From: an uncultured Parabacteroides sp.
GTDB taxonomy: Bacteria; Bacteroidota; Bacteroidia; Bacteroidales; Tannerellaceae
DNA length: 28,448 nucleotides
Assembly: GCA_900552465.1 (NCBI GenBank)
Contig: URZO01000054.1
Location: forward strand, 1 to 28,448
Direction: 5' to 3'
The notes under the pieces are model-generated. The model was given only the letters and a program-made list of their open reading frames with translations, ran no database searches and had not been told where the DNA came from. The translations under genes and the position numbers were made by a program. Positions 7,884-16,327 of this stretch are shown here, piece by piece. Each line of letters begins with the position of its first letter. Position 1 is the stretch's first letter.

Positions 7884-10142
7884 ATGAAGAAGACAGTCCT
7901 TTTCCTTCAGGCTGCTGTGCTTGGTTTTCTGGCAGCTTGCAGCCAGCCGTCCGGCCAGGAACAACTATGTGATGAAATTCAGTATGTAAACCCATTTATC
8001 GGAACCGGGTTTCACGGGCATACATTTCCCGGTGCGACCCGGCCGTTTGCGCTTGTACAGGTCAGTCCGGATACGCATATCATGGGCTGGGATGCCAGCA
8101 GCGGATATCATTACGATGATAACCGGATATATGCATTCAGCCATACGCACCTGTCGGGCACAGGGATCGGCGACCTGGGGGATGTGGCGATCCTGCCTTT
8201 CTCCGGTGGCGATTCGATCAAGCCGGTCGCAACGTTCAAGAAAGAAACAGAGAAGGCGACACCGGGTTATTATGCCGTCCGCCTCGATAACTTCGGGATC
8301 GATGTGGAGCTGACCAGTACGGATCGCATCGGTTTCCATAAATATACGTACGACAATCCGAAGGAGCGCCGCGTAATGCTCGACCTCGGACATGTCCTGC
8401 AACCGAACTGGGGACATAAGCTGGTGGGCAACGAATATCTTTTCGTAAACGATTCGACGGTAGAAGGGACGGTTCAAACGCAAGGCTGGGCGCATTTCCA
8501 TTCCGTATCTTACCGGATCACATTCTCCGAACCGATCGAGACGCTTTACCAATATATCGGCGGGGAGTTGCGGAAAGATTCCCTCTTCCTCCGTCTCAAT
8601 ACGGCGGACGACCTGAAGTTCCACTATAAGTTTGCCGAAAGCAGCAAGCCGCTTTATGTAAAAGTGGCGATTTCTCCTGTCGACACAGAGGGGGCGGAAA
8701 AGAATATGCTGGCGGAACTCCCCGGCTGGGATTTCGAGGCGACACGCCAGGAGTCAGCCCACATCTGGAACAAGGCTTTGAATGCTATCCAGATCGAAAG
8801 TTCAAACCCGAAAGTAATGGTGAATTTCTATACGGCGCTCTATCATACGATGATCGCTCCGTATGCTTACCAGGATGTAGACGGACGTTACTTGGGAATG
8901 GACAAGAAAGTCCACCGGGCAGAACCGGGGTATGTGAACTATTCGGTCTTCTCGCTCTGGGATACTTTCCGGGCACTCCATCCGCTAATGACTATCATCC
9001 AGCCGGAACGGGCTGCCGATTGGGGGAAGGTCTTGGTACAGGGATATAAAGAGGGAGGCATCCTCCCGAAATGGCCGTTGGCTTCGAGCTACACAGGCTG
9101 TATGGTCGGCTATCCGGCCGTATCCGTATTGGCGGACCTGGTGGCCAAAGACCTGGCGGAAGGCGACCTGAACCTATGGGCGGAAGCCGGTGCACGCTCG
9201 TCTGTCTACCGGGATGATCTGGCGGAGAAGTTCAAAGGGACACGCGAACTGGATCTGATTACCCGGCATCCTTACTTTAAAGAGAAATATGGCTTCGTCC
9301 CGGCCGACTCCGTACCCGAATCGGTATCCTGGGGCTTGGAGATGGCTTACTATGACTGGTGCATCTCCCAGATCGCCGCTAAAGCCGGAAACACGGAACT
9401 GGCTAAGGAATATGCTGCAAAAGCAGAATACTACAAACGTTATCTGGACCCGGAAACCAAGATGATGCGTGGTGTGATGGCCGACGGAACCTTCCGTACT
9501 CCTTTTAATCCCCGCTATTCTTCTCACATGAAGAGTGATTACACCGAAGGGAATGCCTTCCAGTGGAGCTTCTTCGCCCCGCATGATATGGACAACTTTA
9601 TCGCAACGATCGGAGGCAAGAAAGAACTGGAAACGCGCCTGGACACTTTGTTTACAACCTCCTCGCAGGTTGACGGAGAAGAGGCATCCGGCGACATCAC
9701 CGGCCTGATCGGCCAATACGCCCACGGTAACGAACCGAGCCATCACATGGCTTACCTGTACAACTGGACGGATGCGCCCTGGAAAGGACAGGAACGCCTG
9801 GATCAGATCATGCAAAACTTCTACACCAACGAACCGGACGGTATCATTGGTAATGAAGATTGCGGACAGATGTCTGCCTGGTATGTGCTGAGTGCGCTGG
9901 GGCTCTATCAGGTTGCCCCTGGTATCTCGGTCTATACATTGGGACGACCAATGGTCGACAAGGCGCTGATCCACGTGAAAGGCGGCGTATTCGAGATTCT
10001 GGTAAAGAATAACAGCGCAGCCAACAAGTATGTAAAAGAGGCTAAACTGAACGGCCGGGTTCTCGATAGTCCGTTTATCAGCCACAGCGATATCGTTAAA
10101 GGCGGTAAACTGGAATTTATAATGAGCGACACGCACAACTAA
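7884..10142 (+). CDS. GH92 family alpha-mannosidase lipoprotein
   Basis: 752-residue glycoside hydrolase family 92 enzyme; the family consists of calcium-dependent, inverting exo-alpha-mannosidases acting on N-glycans and yeast mannan. It has a lipoprotein signal peptide with lipobox LAAC (Cys19). The mature protein begins with the family signature YVNPFIGTGFHGHTFPGA, followed by QVSPDT...GWDASSGYHYDD and SHTHLSGTG. The (alpha/alpha)6 barrel is marked by FSLWDTFRALHPLM, DYTEGNAFQWSFFAPHD (Glu555 is the likely catalytic acid by family comparison), GNEPSHHMAYLYNW and GNEDCGQMSAWYVLSALG (residues 656-673, acidic residues near the base position). Length is normal for the family. It is transcribed divergently from the sigma operon and is followed by an acyltransferase gene 68 bp downstream. 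The linkage (alpha-1,2, 1,3 or other) cannot be told from sequence alone. Confidence 0.95.
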   Translation: MKKTVLFLQAAVLGFLAACSQPSGQEQLCDEIQYVNPFIGTGFHGHTFPGATRPFALVQVSPDTHIMGWDASSGYHYDDNRIYAFSHTHLSGTGIGDLGDVAILPFSGGDSIKPVATFKKETEKATPGYYAVRLDNFGIDVELTSTDRIGFHKYTYDNPKERRVMLDLGHVLQPNWGHKLVGNEYLFVNDSTVEGTVQTQGWAHFHSVSYRITFSEPIETLYQYIGGELRKDSLFLRLNTADDLKFHYKFAESSKPLYVKVAISPVDTEGAEKNMLAELPGWDFEATRQESAHIWNKALNAIQIESSNPKVMVNFYTALYHTMIAPYAYQDVDGRYLGMDKKVHRAEPGYVNYSVFSLWDTFRALHPLMTIIQPERAADWGKVLVQGYKEGGILPKWPLASSYTGCMVGYPAVSVLADLVAKDLAEGDLNLWAEAGARSSVYRDDLAEKFKGTRELDLITRHPYFKEKYGFVPADSVPESVSWGLEMAYYDWCISQIAAKAGNTELAKEYAAKAEYYKRYLDPETKMMRGVMADGTFRTPFNPRYSSHMKSDYTEGNAFQWSFFAPHDMDNFIATIGGKKELETRLDTLFTTSSQVDGEEASGDITGLIGQYAHGNEPSHHMAYLYNWTDAPWKGQERLDQIMQNFYTNEPDGIIGNEDCGQMSAWYVLSALGLYQVAPGISVYTLGRPMVDKALIHVKGGVFEILVKNNSAANKYVKEAKLNGRVLDSPFISHSDIVKGGKLEFIMSDTHN

Positions 10143-10210
10143 AAAGGATGCACAAGAAGGATAAAATTGAAATCATCTTACTATTACTAATACCAATCAG
10201 AAAGTAAAAA

Positions 10211-11302
10211 ATGAAACGTATCGTTTTTTTAGACTATGTGCGTGTGTTCGCATGCTTCCTTGTTATAGTTGTCCATGCCAGTGAGAACTTTTATGGTGCA
10301 GCCGGTTCTACAGATATGGCCGGACCGCAGTCCTATCTGGCTAATGAGGCCGACCGGCTCTGGGTTTCCGTGTACGACGGTTTCTCACGCATGGCAGTTC
10401 CCCTGTTCATGATAGTCTCTGCCTTTCTTCTTGTTCCGATGAAGGAGGAACAGACTACGTGGCAATTCTACCGCCGACGTTTCACCCGCATCCTGCCGCC
10501 GTTTTTCATATTCATGATACTGTATAGCACGCTGCCTCTGCTATGGGGACAGATAGACAGGGGTACATCCTTAACCGACCTGTCGCGAATATTACTTAAC
10601 TTCCCTTCGCTGGCCGGACATCTGTGGTTCATGTATCCTTTGATCAGTCTTTATCTCTTCATTCCTATAATCTCTCCATGGCTTAGCAAAGCCACAGCAA
10701 AAGAAGAGCTGTTCTTCATAGGGCTGTTCCTGTTATCGACGTGCATGCCGTATCTTAACCGATGGTCCGGTGAAGTGTGGGGACAATGTTTTTGGAACGA
10801 ATACCATATGTTGTGGTATTTCTCCGGTTATTTAGGATACCTCGTATTGGCGCACTACATACGTGTTCATCTGACATGGGATCGCACAAAACGCCTCGCA
10901 ATAGGAACCGTTTTAATGCTTATCGGAGCGGCTTCGACCATCTATTCGTTCTATATCCAGGCTATACCCGGAGAAACCCTTACCACTCCTGTTATAGAGA
11001 TAGGATGGGCTTTCTGCACAATTAACTGTGTGATTCTCACAACGGGCACATTCCTTATGTTTACATGCATAACCCGCCCGAAAGCCCCACGGCTCATAAC
11101 GGAATTGTCGAAACTCAGCTATGGCATATATCTTATGCACATATTCTGGCTCGGACTATGGGTAACAGTATTCAAGCAGACACTGGGATTGCCTACTGTT
11201 GTCGCCATACCCTGTATTGCTGTCAGTACCTTCATTTGCTGTTTCGTAACGACAAAGATTATCTCGTATATACCGGGCAGTAGATGGATTATAGGAGATT
11301 AA
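10211..11302 (+). CDS. Acyltransferase family 3 membrane protein (O-acetyltransferase-like)
   Basis: 363 residues with about ten membrane spans, in the acyltransferase-3 family (OafA, WecH and relatives) that transfers acetyl or other acyl groups to surface polysaccharides or sugars. Diagnostic features are LDYVRVFACFLVIVVHASEN at residues 7-26, with the conserved His after the first span. Next come FSRMAVPLFMIVSAFLL, the basic FYRRRFTRILPPFF segment, and AGHLWFMYPLISLYLFIPI. Near the C-terminus is ELSKLSYGIYLMHIFWLGL. Length is normal. It lies 68 bp after the GH92 gene on the same strand without a clear own promoter, so it may be co-transcribed; the acceptor sugar is unknown. Its last 14 bp overlap the end of the opposing DUF5131 gene. 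Confidence 0.9.
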   Translation: MKRIVFLDYVRVFACFLVIVVHASENFYGAAGSTDMAGPQSYLANEADRLWVSVYDGFSRMAVPLFMIVSAFLLVPMKEEQTTWQFYRRRFTRILPPFFIFMILYSTLPLLWGQIDRGTSLTDLSRILLNFPSLAGHLWFMYPLISLYLFIPIISPWLSKATAKEELFFIGLFLLSTCMPYLNRWSGEVWGQCFWNEYHMLWYFSGYLGYLVLAHYIRVHLTWDRTKRLAIGTVLMLIGAASTIYSFYIQAIPGETLTTPVIEIGWAFCTINCVILTTGTFLMFTCITRPKAPRLITELSKLSYGIYLMHIFWLGLWVTVFKQTLGLPTVVAIPCIAVSTFICCFVTTKIISYIPGSRWIIGD

Positions 11303-12032
11303 TCCCCGCCTTCCGTGCCTGCGAGTGCTGGAATTGGCGTTTGACGTGATAGAGTTTGCCATCTTTGATGAACTTTGCCCCGGTCTGCTTAAACCAGAAC
11401 GAGATGCCGTTCTTTGCGCAAACATCGTGAAGTTCCATTACCCAGTCGAAATCGCAGGGGCGGACATCATAGCCTGATTCACCTCCGACGACAACCTGTT
11501 CCACCCATTCGCCTATGCGGAAAGGGGTGAGATCAATCCGCTCCAGCAACGGCTCACAGATGATGATCTTATGCTTGATGGGAGAAGTGCGGTAAATCGG
11601 CAGACGATAATTGGCACGGGACTGGTTCTCGACTGTGCAGCAGATGGCCACATTGTCGTATCCGTCTCCCCAATCATCCGGCAAACATTGGGCAAGGCGG
11701 TCAATCCGTTTGGTAATCATCATGAAGTTCAGGTCACTGCGCTGCCGTATCATCTCCCAGGCATCGGAACGCCATTCATCGGCGTCGCTGACAAAGAAAT
11801 CGGAAGTGAAACAGGTATAGACCAATGTCCCGGACGGGATTTTATATTCCCCGTTACGCTTCCGGCGGATGGGGACATCAAAACTCTTGGTTTGTGTCAC
11901 TACAGTACTGTCCACCTCTCTTCTTGCATCTCCCCGATAGACATAGCAATGCATGCAGCCCTCACTCAACTTGTGACAGCCGTGCCACGGATTCCACAGG
12001 GCAGATTTCTTGACGATAGCGTTTGCCGGCAT
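11289..12032 (-). CDS. DUF5131 (phage gp37/gp68-like) iron-sulfur-type protein
   Basis: 247 residues, DUF5131 family (also annotated as phage Gp37/Gp68). The N-terminus carries ALWNPWHGCHKLSEGCMHCY with cysteines at 19, 26 and 29 (C-X6-C-X2-C), the family's presumed iron-sulfur ligands in a radical-SAM-like barrel. Later family stretches are YTCFTSDFFV, MMITKRIDRL, ICCTVENQ and VVVGGESGYDVRPCDFDWV, then FWFKQTGAKF. Full length for the family. The biochemical role is unproven. It is encoded opposite the acyltransferase with a 14-bp tail-to-tail overlap and has its own upstream -7 element. No other phage genes are near, so it is not evidence of a prophage. Confidence 0.88.
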   Translation of the reverse strand: MPANAIVKKSALWNPWHGCHKLSEGCMHCYVYRGDARREVDSTVVTQTKSFDVPIRRKRNGEYKIPSGTLVYTCFTSDFFVSDADEWRSDAWEMIRQRSDLNFMMITKRIDRLAQCLPDDWGDGYDNVAICCTVENQSRANYRLPIYRTSPIKHKIIICEPLLERIDLTPFRIGEWVEQVVVGGESGYDVRPCDFDWVMELHDVCAKNGISFWFKQTGAKFIKDGKLYHVKRQFQHSQARKAGINLL

Positions 12033-12100
12033 TACTGTAATACAACTTTATTGATATGATTAAACTAACGTTTACGGTGCCCAATTTTAGTCGGACATTG

Positions 12101-12108
12101 CAAATGTA
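12101..12108 (-). promoter_or_regulatory. -7 element for the DUF5131 gene
   Basis: On the minus strand this reads TACATTTG, an exact TAnnTTTG match, giving a leader of about 60 nt before the ATG at 12032. No TTG is present at the usual 19-21 bp spacing upstream. Confidence 0.4.
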
Positions 12109-12157
12109 ACAAATAATTAATTCAATTCACCTGCAGGTCAAATTATTATATCCTTTA

Positions 12158-13447
12158 TCAGATTTGGGCAAACGCCTGCTCCAAATCGTCAATGATGTCG
12201 TCGATATATTCGGTTCCGATACTCAGGCGCACGGTGGAAGGCGTGATGCGTTGTCCGGCCAGTTCTTCCGGGGTCATCTGCGAATGGGTGGTCGTGTAAG
12301 GGTGAATCACAAGACTCTTCACATCGGCGACGTTGGCAAGAAGGGAGAAGATTTCCAGCGAATCGATAAACTTCCAGGCAGCTTCCTGTCCGCCTTTAAT
12401 CTCAAAGGTAAAGATGCTGCCGGCGCCTTTAGGGAAATATCTCTTATACAGTTCATGGTCGGGATGAGACGGAAGAGACGGATGGTTCACTTTGGACACT
12501 TTGGGGTGCCGGGACAGGTAATCCACAACCTGTAAGGCATTTGCCACATGCCGTTCCACACGAAGCGACAGTGTTTCCAAGCCCTGCAACAGGATAAAAG
12601 CGTTGAATGGAGAAATAGTCGCCCCCGTATCACGCAGGATGACGGCACGGATGCGGGTCACAAAAGCTGCCGGGCCGGCCACATCCGCAAAAACGGCGCC
12701 GTGATAACTCGGGTCCGGCTGGGCCAATGTCGGGAATTTGTCTGCGTTCGCTTTCCAGTCGAAATTGCCGCTATCGACAATCACGCCTCCCAAGCTCGTG
12801 CCGTGACCGCCGATAAACTTGGTCGCAGAGTGAACCACAATGTCGGCACCGTGCTCGATCGGACGAATCAGATACGGCGTGCCGAAGGTGTTATCGACAA
12901 TCAACGGGATATGATGACGATGAGCCACTTCCGCCACGGCATCGATATTGGTCACATCGGAGTTCGGGTTGCCGAATGTTTCCACATAAACGGCCTTCGT
13001 ATTCTCCCGGATAGCGGACTCCAAAGCGTCAAGGTCGTTTACGTTGACAATTGTATTGCTTATGCCCTGACCGACTAACGTATGCGTGATCAGGTTGAAA
13101 GAGCCGCCGTAAAGATTATCGGCAGCAACGATATGGTCGCCTGCACGGAGTATATTTTGCAGCGCATAGGTAACAGCAGCAGCACCGGAAGCGACAGCTA
13201 AGCCAGCGACACCTCCTTCAAGAGCCGCTACACGTGCCTCAAAAACGCCCTGTGTCGAGTTGGTCAGGCGGCCATAGATATTACCCGCGTCGCGAAGACC
13301 GAAACGGTCTGCCGCATGCTGCGAATCGTGGAACACATAGGAAGTTGTCTGATAAATAGGGACTGCACGCGCATCTGTTGCGGGGTCTGGCTGCTCTTGT
13401 CCGACATGGAGTTGTAAAGTCTCAAAATGCAATTTCTTTGTTGCCAT
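12158..13447 (-). CDS. metY: O-acetylhomoserine sulfhydrylase
   Basis: 429-residue PLP enzyme of the Cys/Met metabolism family. MetY makes homocysteine from O-acetylhomoserine and sulfide in the cytoplasm, and can act with other thiols. Features are the N-terminal LHVGQEQPDPATDARAVPIY, then RLTNSTQGVFEARVAALEGG, the YGGSFNL cofactor loop, VDNTFGTPYL and the PLP-lysine motif HSATKFIGGHGTSLGG (Lys210). The C-terminus has VKSLVIHPYTTTHSQM and PSTVRLSIGTEYIDDIIDDL. Length and motifs distinguish MetY from the shorter cystathionine enzymes (about 380-400 residues). It is divergent from an Lrp/AsnC gene with 175 bp between starts, suggesting that regulator acts on it. A well-spaced promoter lies upstream. 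Confidence 0.95.
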   Translation of the reverse strand: MATKKLHFETLQLHVGQEQPDPATDARAVPIYQTTSYVFHDSQHAADRFGLRDAGNIYGRLTNSTQGVFEARVAALEGGVAGLAVASGAAAVTYALQNILRAGDHIVAADNLYGGSFNLITHTLVGQGISNTIVNVNDLDALESAIRENTKAVYVETFGNPNSDVTNIDAVAEVAHRHHIPLIVDNTFGTPYLIRPIEHGADIVVHSATKFIGGHGTSLGGVIVDSGNFDWKANADKFPTLAQPDPSYHGAVFADVAGPAAFVTRIRAVILRDTGATISPFNAFILLQGLETLSLRVERHVANALQVVDYLSRHPKVSKVNHPSLPSHPDHELYKRYFPKGAGSIFTFEIKGGQEAAWKFIDSLEIFSLLANVADVKSLVIHPYTTTHSQMTPEELAGQRITPSTVRLSIGTEYIDDIIDDLEQAFAQI

Positions 13448-13488
13448 AGTCTTATTCTTTTAAATTATTCTTCTTGTTTATTTTCCAG

Positions 13489-13519
13489 CAAAACTATAGA
13501 CTATGGATACTTCAAACAA
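13489..13519 (-). promoter_or_regulatory. metY promoter (-33/-7)
   Basis: On the minus strand TTG (13517-13519) is followed after 20 bp by TAGTTTTG (13489-13496), an exact TAnnTTTG match with normal Bacteroidetes spacing. It lies about 40 bp upstream of the metY ATG. Confidence 0.6.
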
Positions 13520-13579
13520 GATTTGCACGAAATACAGAAAATAATACTATTTTTACCACATCAAACAGAACAAGCGTAA

Positions 13580-13592
13580 GGCACAACGTGCC
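13580..13592. promoter_or_regulatory. Inverted repeat GGCAC-AAC-GTGCC upstream of the lrp-type gene
   Basis: A perfect 5-bp-arm inverted repeat with a 3-bp centre lies 30 bp before the regulator's ATG, within the metY/regulator divergent region. It could be an operator, though it does not resemble the known A/T-rich Lrp consensus. Confidence 0.25.
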
Positions 13593-13622
13593 GAAAGTAG
13601 CTCTCAATAGAATTTTATTCTT

Positions 13623-14093
13623 ATGAACACACCGGAGAAATTAGACAAAGTGGACCTGCAGATCCTGCGAACCCTGCAAAGCAACGCCCGGCTGACGACA
13701 AAAGAGCTGGCGGCAAGCGTCAGCCTTTCATCGACCCCCGTCTTCGAACGCCTGAAACGTCTTGAAAACGGAGGATATATAAAGAAGTACATTGCCGTAC
13801 TGGATGCGGAAAAGCTGAACCAGGGTTTTGTGGTGTTTTGCAGCGTAAAGCTCAGAAGGTTGAACAAGGAGATCGCCGCCGAGTTTACAAGAATCGTACA
13901 AGACATTCCGGAAGTAACGGAATGCTACAATATATCGGGCCGCTATGATTACCTGCTCAAAATACACGCACCGAACATGAAGTATTACCAGGAATTTATC
14001 CTGAACGTATTAGGAACGATCGACAGCCTCGGCTCCCTCGAAAGCACATTCGTAATGGCCGAAGTGAAACATCAATACGGAATACATATCTGA
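13623..14093 (+). CDS. Lrp/AsnC family transcription regulator
   Basis: 156 residues, full length for the family. It has an N-terminal winged helix-turn-helix (LDKVDLQILRTLQSNARLTT, then AASVSLSSTPVFERLKRLE) and a C-terminal RAM amino-acid-sensing domain (FVVFCSVKLRRLNKEIAAEF, VTECYNISGRYDYLLKIHAP, ending STFVMAEVKHQYGI). Family members form octamers or dimers and respond to amino acids such as leucine or methionine. Divergent orientation with metY suggests control of homocysteine/methionine synthesis; that is inference. It ends 19 bp before the convergent oxidoreductase gene. Confidence 0.93.
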   Translation: MNTPEKLDKVDLQILRTLQSNARLTTKELAASVSLSSTPVFERLKRLENGGYIKKYIAVLDAEKLNQGFVVFCSVKLRRLNKEIAAEFTRIVQDIPEVTECYNISGRYDYLLKIHAPNMKYYQEFILNVLGTIDSLGSLESTFVMAEVKHQYGIHI

Positions 14094-14112
14094 CGAGAAA
14101 ACACTCTCCCGC

Positions 14113-15138
14113 CTATTTCTTCAACGCATAAATGCGCTGGATGATGTCCACCACTTTCATGCCTTCCAGCACGTTGGTCGTGATGCATTCGGCGTCGGCG
14201 CCGGAAAGGACACGCACCACGTTGCGGATCACAAAGTTGTGATTCTGGGCGGAACCTTTGTAAGGGCCGTAGTCATTTCCCGGATTGGTCGGTGCTAACT
14301 CAGGCATTTCGTAGTCTTTGACGTGGCAGTATTCCACTTCATTCATATACTGTCCGCCGATTTTCACGCTGCCGTTCTCCGCAACGATCAGCATGCTGCT
14401 TTCCATGTTCTTGTTCCAGACCGAAGTGGAATAGCTCAGGCTTCCCATCCCGCCGTTCACAAAATTGAAGTTCACGAAGCCGGAATCCTCAAAAGCGGTC
14501 AGCCCGGCATGGTTGAAGTCGGCAAAACGGGCCTGGATGTTGCAGATATCCCCGAAAAGCCAGTACATGATATCGATGAAATGGGAGAACTGGGTGAAGA
14601 GCGTCCCTCCGTCCAGCTTGGCATCTCCGTGCCAGCCGCCCGGCTTATAATAGCGTTCGTCGCGGTTCCAGTAGCAGTTCAGCTGGACCATATAGATCTT
14701 GCCTAATTTGCCGGATTCCACCATTTCCTTGATCCAGACGGAAGGAGGAGAATAGCGGTTCTGCATGACGCAGAAAACCTGTTTGCGGTATTTCAACGAG
14801 GCATAAACGACCTTCTCGGCATCGGCAAGCGTTAGCGCCATCGGCTTCTCGATCACGACATGGCAGCCTGCCTGAATAGCTTCGATAGCCATCGCAGCGT
14901 GCAGGCCGTTCGGGGTACAGATATTCACGACATCGATCGCGAGACCGCTCTGCAACAACTCCGTTAGGGAGCAGAAGAAAGGGACGTCGTAGGCTTCAAC
15001 ACCCAGTTCTTCACGGGGGCGGATGTCACAAAGGGCTACCAGTTCGGCATCCGGATCGCGGGTCACCATCTCGGCATGGCGTTTACCGATATGGCCACAA
15101 CCGACTACTGTGAATTTTATCTTTTTATCCATAATCAT
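14113..15138 (-). CDS. Gfo/Idh/MocA sugar oxidoreductase (WlbA/WbpB-like)
   Basis: 341 residues. The N-terminal Rossmann domain has FTVVGCGHIGKRHAEM, ALCDIRP and DVVNICTPNGLHAAMA, followed by the conserved EKP motif (HVVIEKPMALTLADA). The C-terminal domain has NCYWNRDERYYKPGGWHGD and GGTLFTQFSHFIDIMYWLFG with the conserved catalytic-type His. This is close to the NAD-dependent UDP-N-acetylglucosaminuronate 3-dehydrogenases (WlbA/WbpB) that supply a 3-keto sugar to an aminotransferase. The partner aminotransferase gene lies just upstream, 3 bp away, which supports that role; the exact nucleotide sugar is inferred. A second ATG 6 bp in (15132) is also possible. Confidence 0.88.
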   Translation of the reverse strand: MIMDKKIKFTVVGCGHIGKRHAEMVTRDPDAELVALCDIRPREELGVEAYDVPFFCSLTELLQSGLAIDVVNICTPNGLHAAMAIEAIQAGCHVVIEKPMALTLADAEKVVYASLKYRKQVFCVMQNRYSPPSVWIKEMVESGKLGKIYMVQLNCYWNRDERYYKPGGWHGDAKLDGGTLFTQFSHFIDIMYWLFGDICNIQARFADFNHAGLTAFEDSGFVNFNFVNGGMGSLSYSTSVWNKNMESSMLIVAENGSVKIGGQYMNEVEYCHVKDYEMPELAPTNPGNDYGPYKGSAQNHNFVIRNVVRVLSGADAECITTNVLEGMKVVDIIQRIYALKK

Positions 15139-15141
15139 ATC

Positions 15142-16290
15142 TTATTTGAGGGCGAGTTTGGAACTCGCCTCTACGAGGGTTTCTGTTATGTATTGCTGTT
15201 GTTCGGCTGACATCTCGGTGTGAATGGGCAGGGAAAGGACGGACTCACACAAACGAGTAGCGACGTCCAAACTGCCGGAGATGCGGGAAATAGAGCCGTA
15301 TGCTTCCTGGTGATGCACAGGCAGAGGATAATAAACCATCGAAGGGATTCCCCGCTCCTTCAACAGACCTTGCAGCGCATCCCGGTTACCGTCTTTCACC
15401 TGAATCGTATATTGATGATAGACATGGGTGGAAAACGGGGAACGCGCCGGCAGAACAAACTGCTCGCAAGCGACAAGCGCCTCGTCATAGTGCGCGGCAA
15501 CCTTCCGGCGAGCTTCGGTGAAGGCTGTGATATGCTTCAACTTGACATCCAGAATAGCGGCCTGCAACGTGTCTAAGCGGGAGTTGCAGCCAATCCGTTT
15601 ATGATGATATTTACATTCCTGTCCATGATTGGCAATCATGCGGATACGCGTAGCCAACGCCTCGTCCGACGTCATCAACGCGCCGCCGTCACCATAGCAC
15701 GCCAGCGGTTTGGAGGGGAAAAAGGAAGTAATCCCGATATGGCCGATTGTTCCGGCCTTCTGCACCCGTCCGTCCGGGAAAGTATATTCCGCTCCGATAG
15801 ACTGGGCATTATCTTCTATCACATACAAATGATATGCGTCGGCCAAAGCCATAATCGTCTCCATTTCGCAGGATTGTCCGAAGAGGTGGACGGCAATGAT
15901 CGCCTTTGTCCGCTCAGAAACAGCCGCTTCTATCTTCTGCGGATCGATATTGAATGTGCGTGGATTGACATCGACCAGCACAGGCGTCAGTCCTAACAAC
16001 GCGACCACTTCGGCAGCAGCGATATAAGTGAACGCCGGCAGAATCACCTCGTCGCCCGGCCGGAGCTCCAGTGCCATCAAGGCAATTTGCAACGCGTCCG
16101 TACCATTTCCGCAAGGAATCACGTAAGGAATCCGGAGATATTCAGCCAGATGTGCAGAGAAGGTTTTCACCTGCGGGCCGTTAATGAAGGCACAATTGTC
16201 GATCACACGTTGCATGGCTGCGTCTATCTCCTCCTTGAAGCGGAGATATTGTCCGTGCAAATCGACCATTTGTATCTGTTCTTCAAACAT
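15142..16290 (-). CDS. DegT/DnrJ/EryC1 sugar aminotransferase (WbpE-like)
   Basis: 382-residue PLP-dependent sugar aminotransferase. Features are IQMVDLHGQYLRFKEEID at the start, IPYVIPCGNGTDALQIALMA, GDEVILPAFTYIAAAEV, HLFGQSCEMETI, VIEDNAQSIGAEY and the cofactor-lysine motif SFFPSKPLACYGDGGAL (Lys194). HHKRIGCNSRLDTLQAAIL follows. The VDLHGQY and DAQS-type features resemble WbpE/WlbC, which aminate C3 of a UDP-3-keto-hexuronic acid. It is followed after 3 bp by its likely oxidoreductase partner. Upstream, metG is separated by 146 bp filled with palindromes. Later acetyltransferase, epimerase and glycosyltransferase genes are not in this window. A later ATG at 16269 is possible, but the upstream one has a purine-rich GGGAAGAAA before it. 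Confidence 0.9.
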   Translation of the reverse strand: MFEEQIQMVDLHGQYLRFKEEIDAAMQRVIDNCAFINGPQVKTFSAHLAEYLRIPYVIPCGNGTDALQIALMALELRPGDEVILPAFTYIAAAEVVALLGLTPVLVDVNPRTFNIDPQKIEAAVSERTKAIIAVHLFGQSCEMETIMALADAYHLYVIEDNAQSIGAEYTFPDGRVQKAGTIGHIGITSFFPSKPLACYGDGGALMTSDEALATRIRMIANHGQECKYHHKRIGCNSRLDTLQAAILDVKLKHITAFTEARRKVAAHYDEALVACEQFVLPARSPFSTHVYHQYTIQVKDGNRDALQGLLKERGIPSMVYYPLPVHHQEAYGSISRISGSLDVATRLCESVLSLPIHTEMSAEQQQYITETLVEASSKLALK

Positions 16291-16307
16291 TTTCTTCCCT
16301 TTCTTTT

Positions 16308-16323
16308 CCGGGAAAGTTCCCGG
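16308..16323. repeat. Short perfect inverted repeat upstream of the aminotransferase
   Basis: CCGGGAA-AG-TTCCCGG is a 7-bp-arm inverted repeat 18 bp upstream of the aminotransferase ATG and 4 bp from the tandem palindrome array. In RNA it would be a tight stem close to the ribosome site, and could act as an attenuating or terminating element. Confidence 0.5.
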
Positions 16324-16327
16324 TCTA

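Noticed and set aside
7720..7995. N-terminal extension of the short sigma factor
   Set aside because: The extra 92 residues overlap the divergent GH92 start and the ECF-type promoter and do not resemble sigma sequence; region 2 starts right after the ATG at 7719.
9174..10136. 320-codon minus-strand open frame opposite the GH92 gene
   Set aside because: The plus strand encodes clear GH92 catalytic motifs over the same bases; the antisense frame has no recognisable features.
11289..12032. Prophage, suggested by the phage gp37/gp68-like family name
   Set aside because: No integrase, structural, lysis or att-like features surround it; the family is common on bacterial chromosomes.
12129..12138. 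Palindrome ACCTGCAGGT after metY as a terminator
   Set aside because: It is only 10 bp without loop or T-run, and within the range expected by chance.
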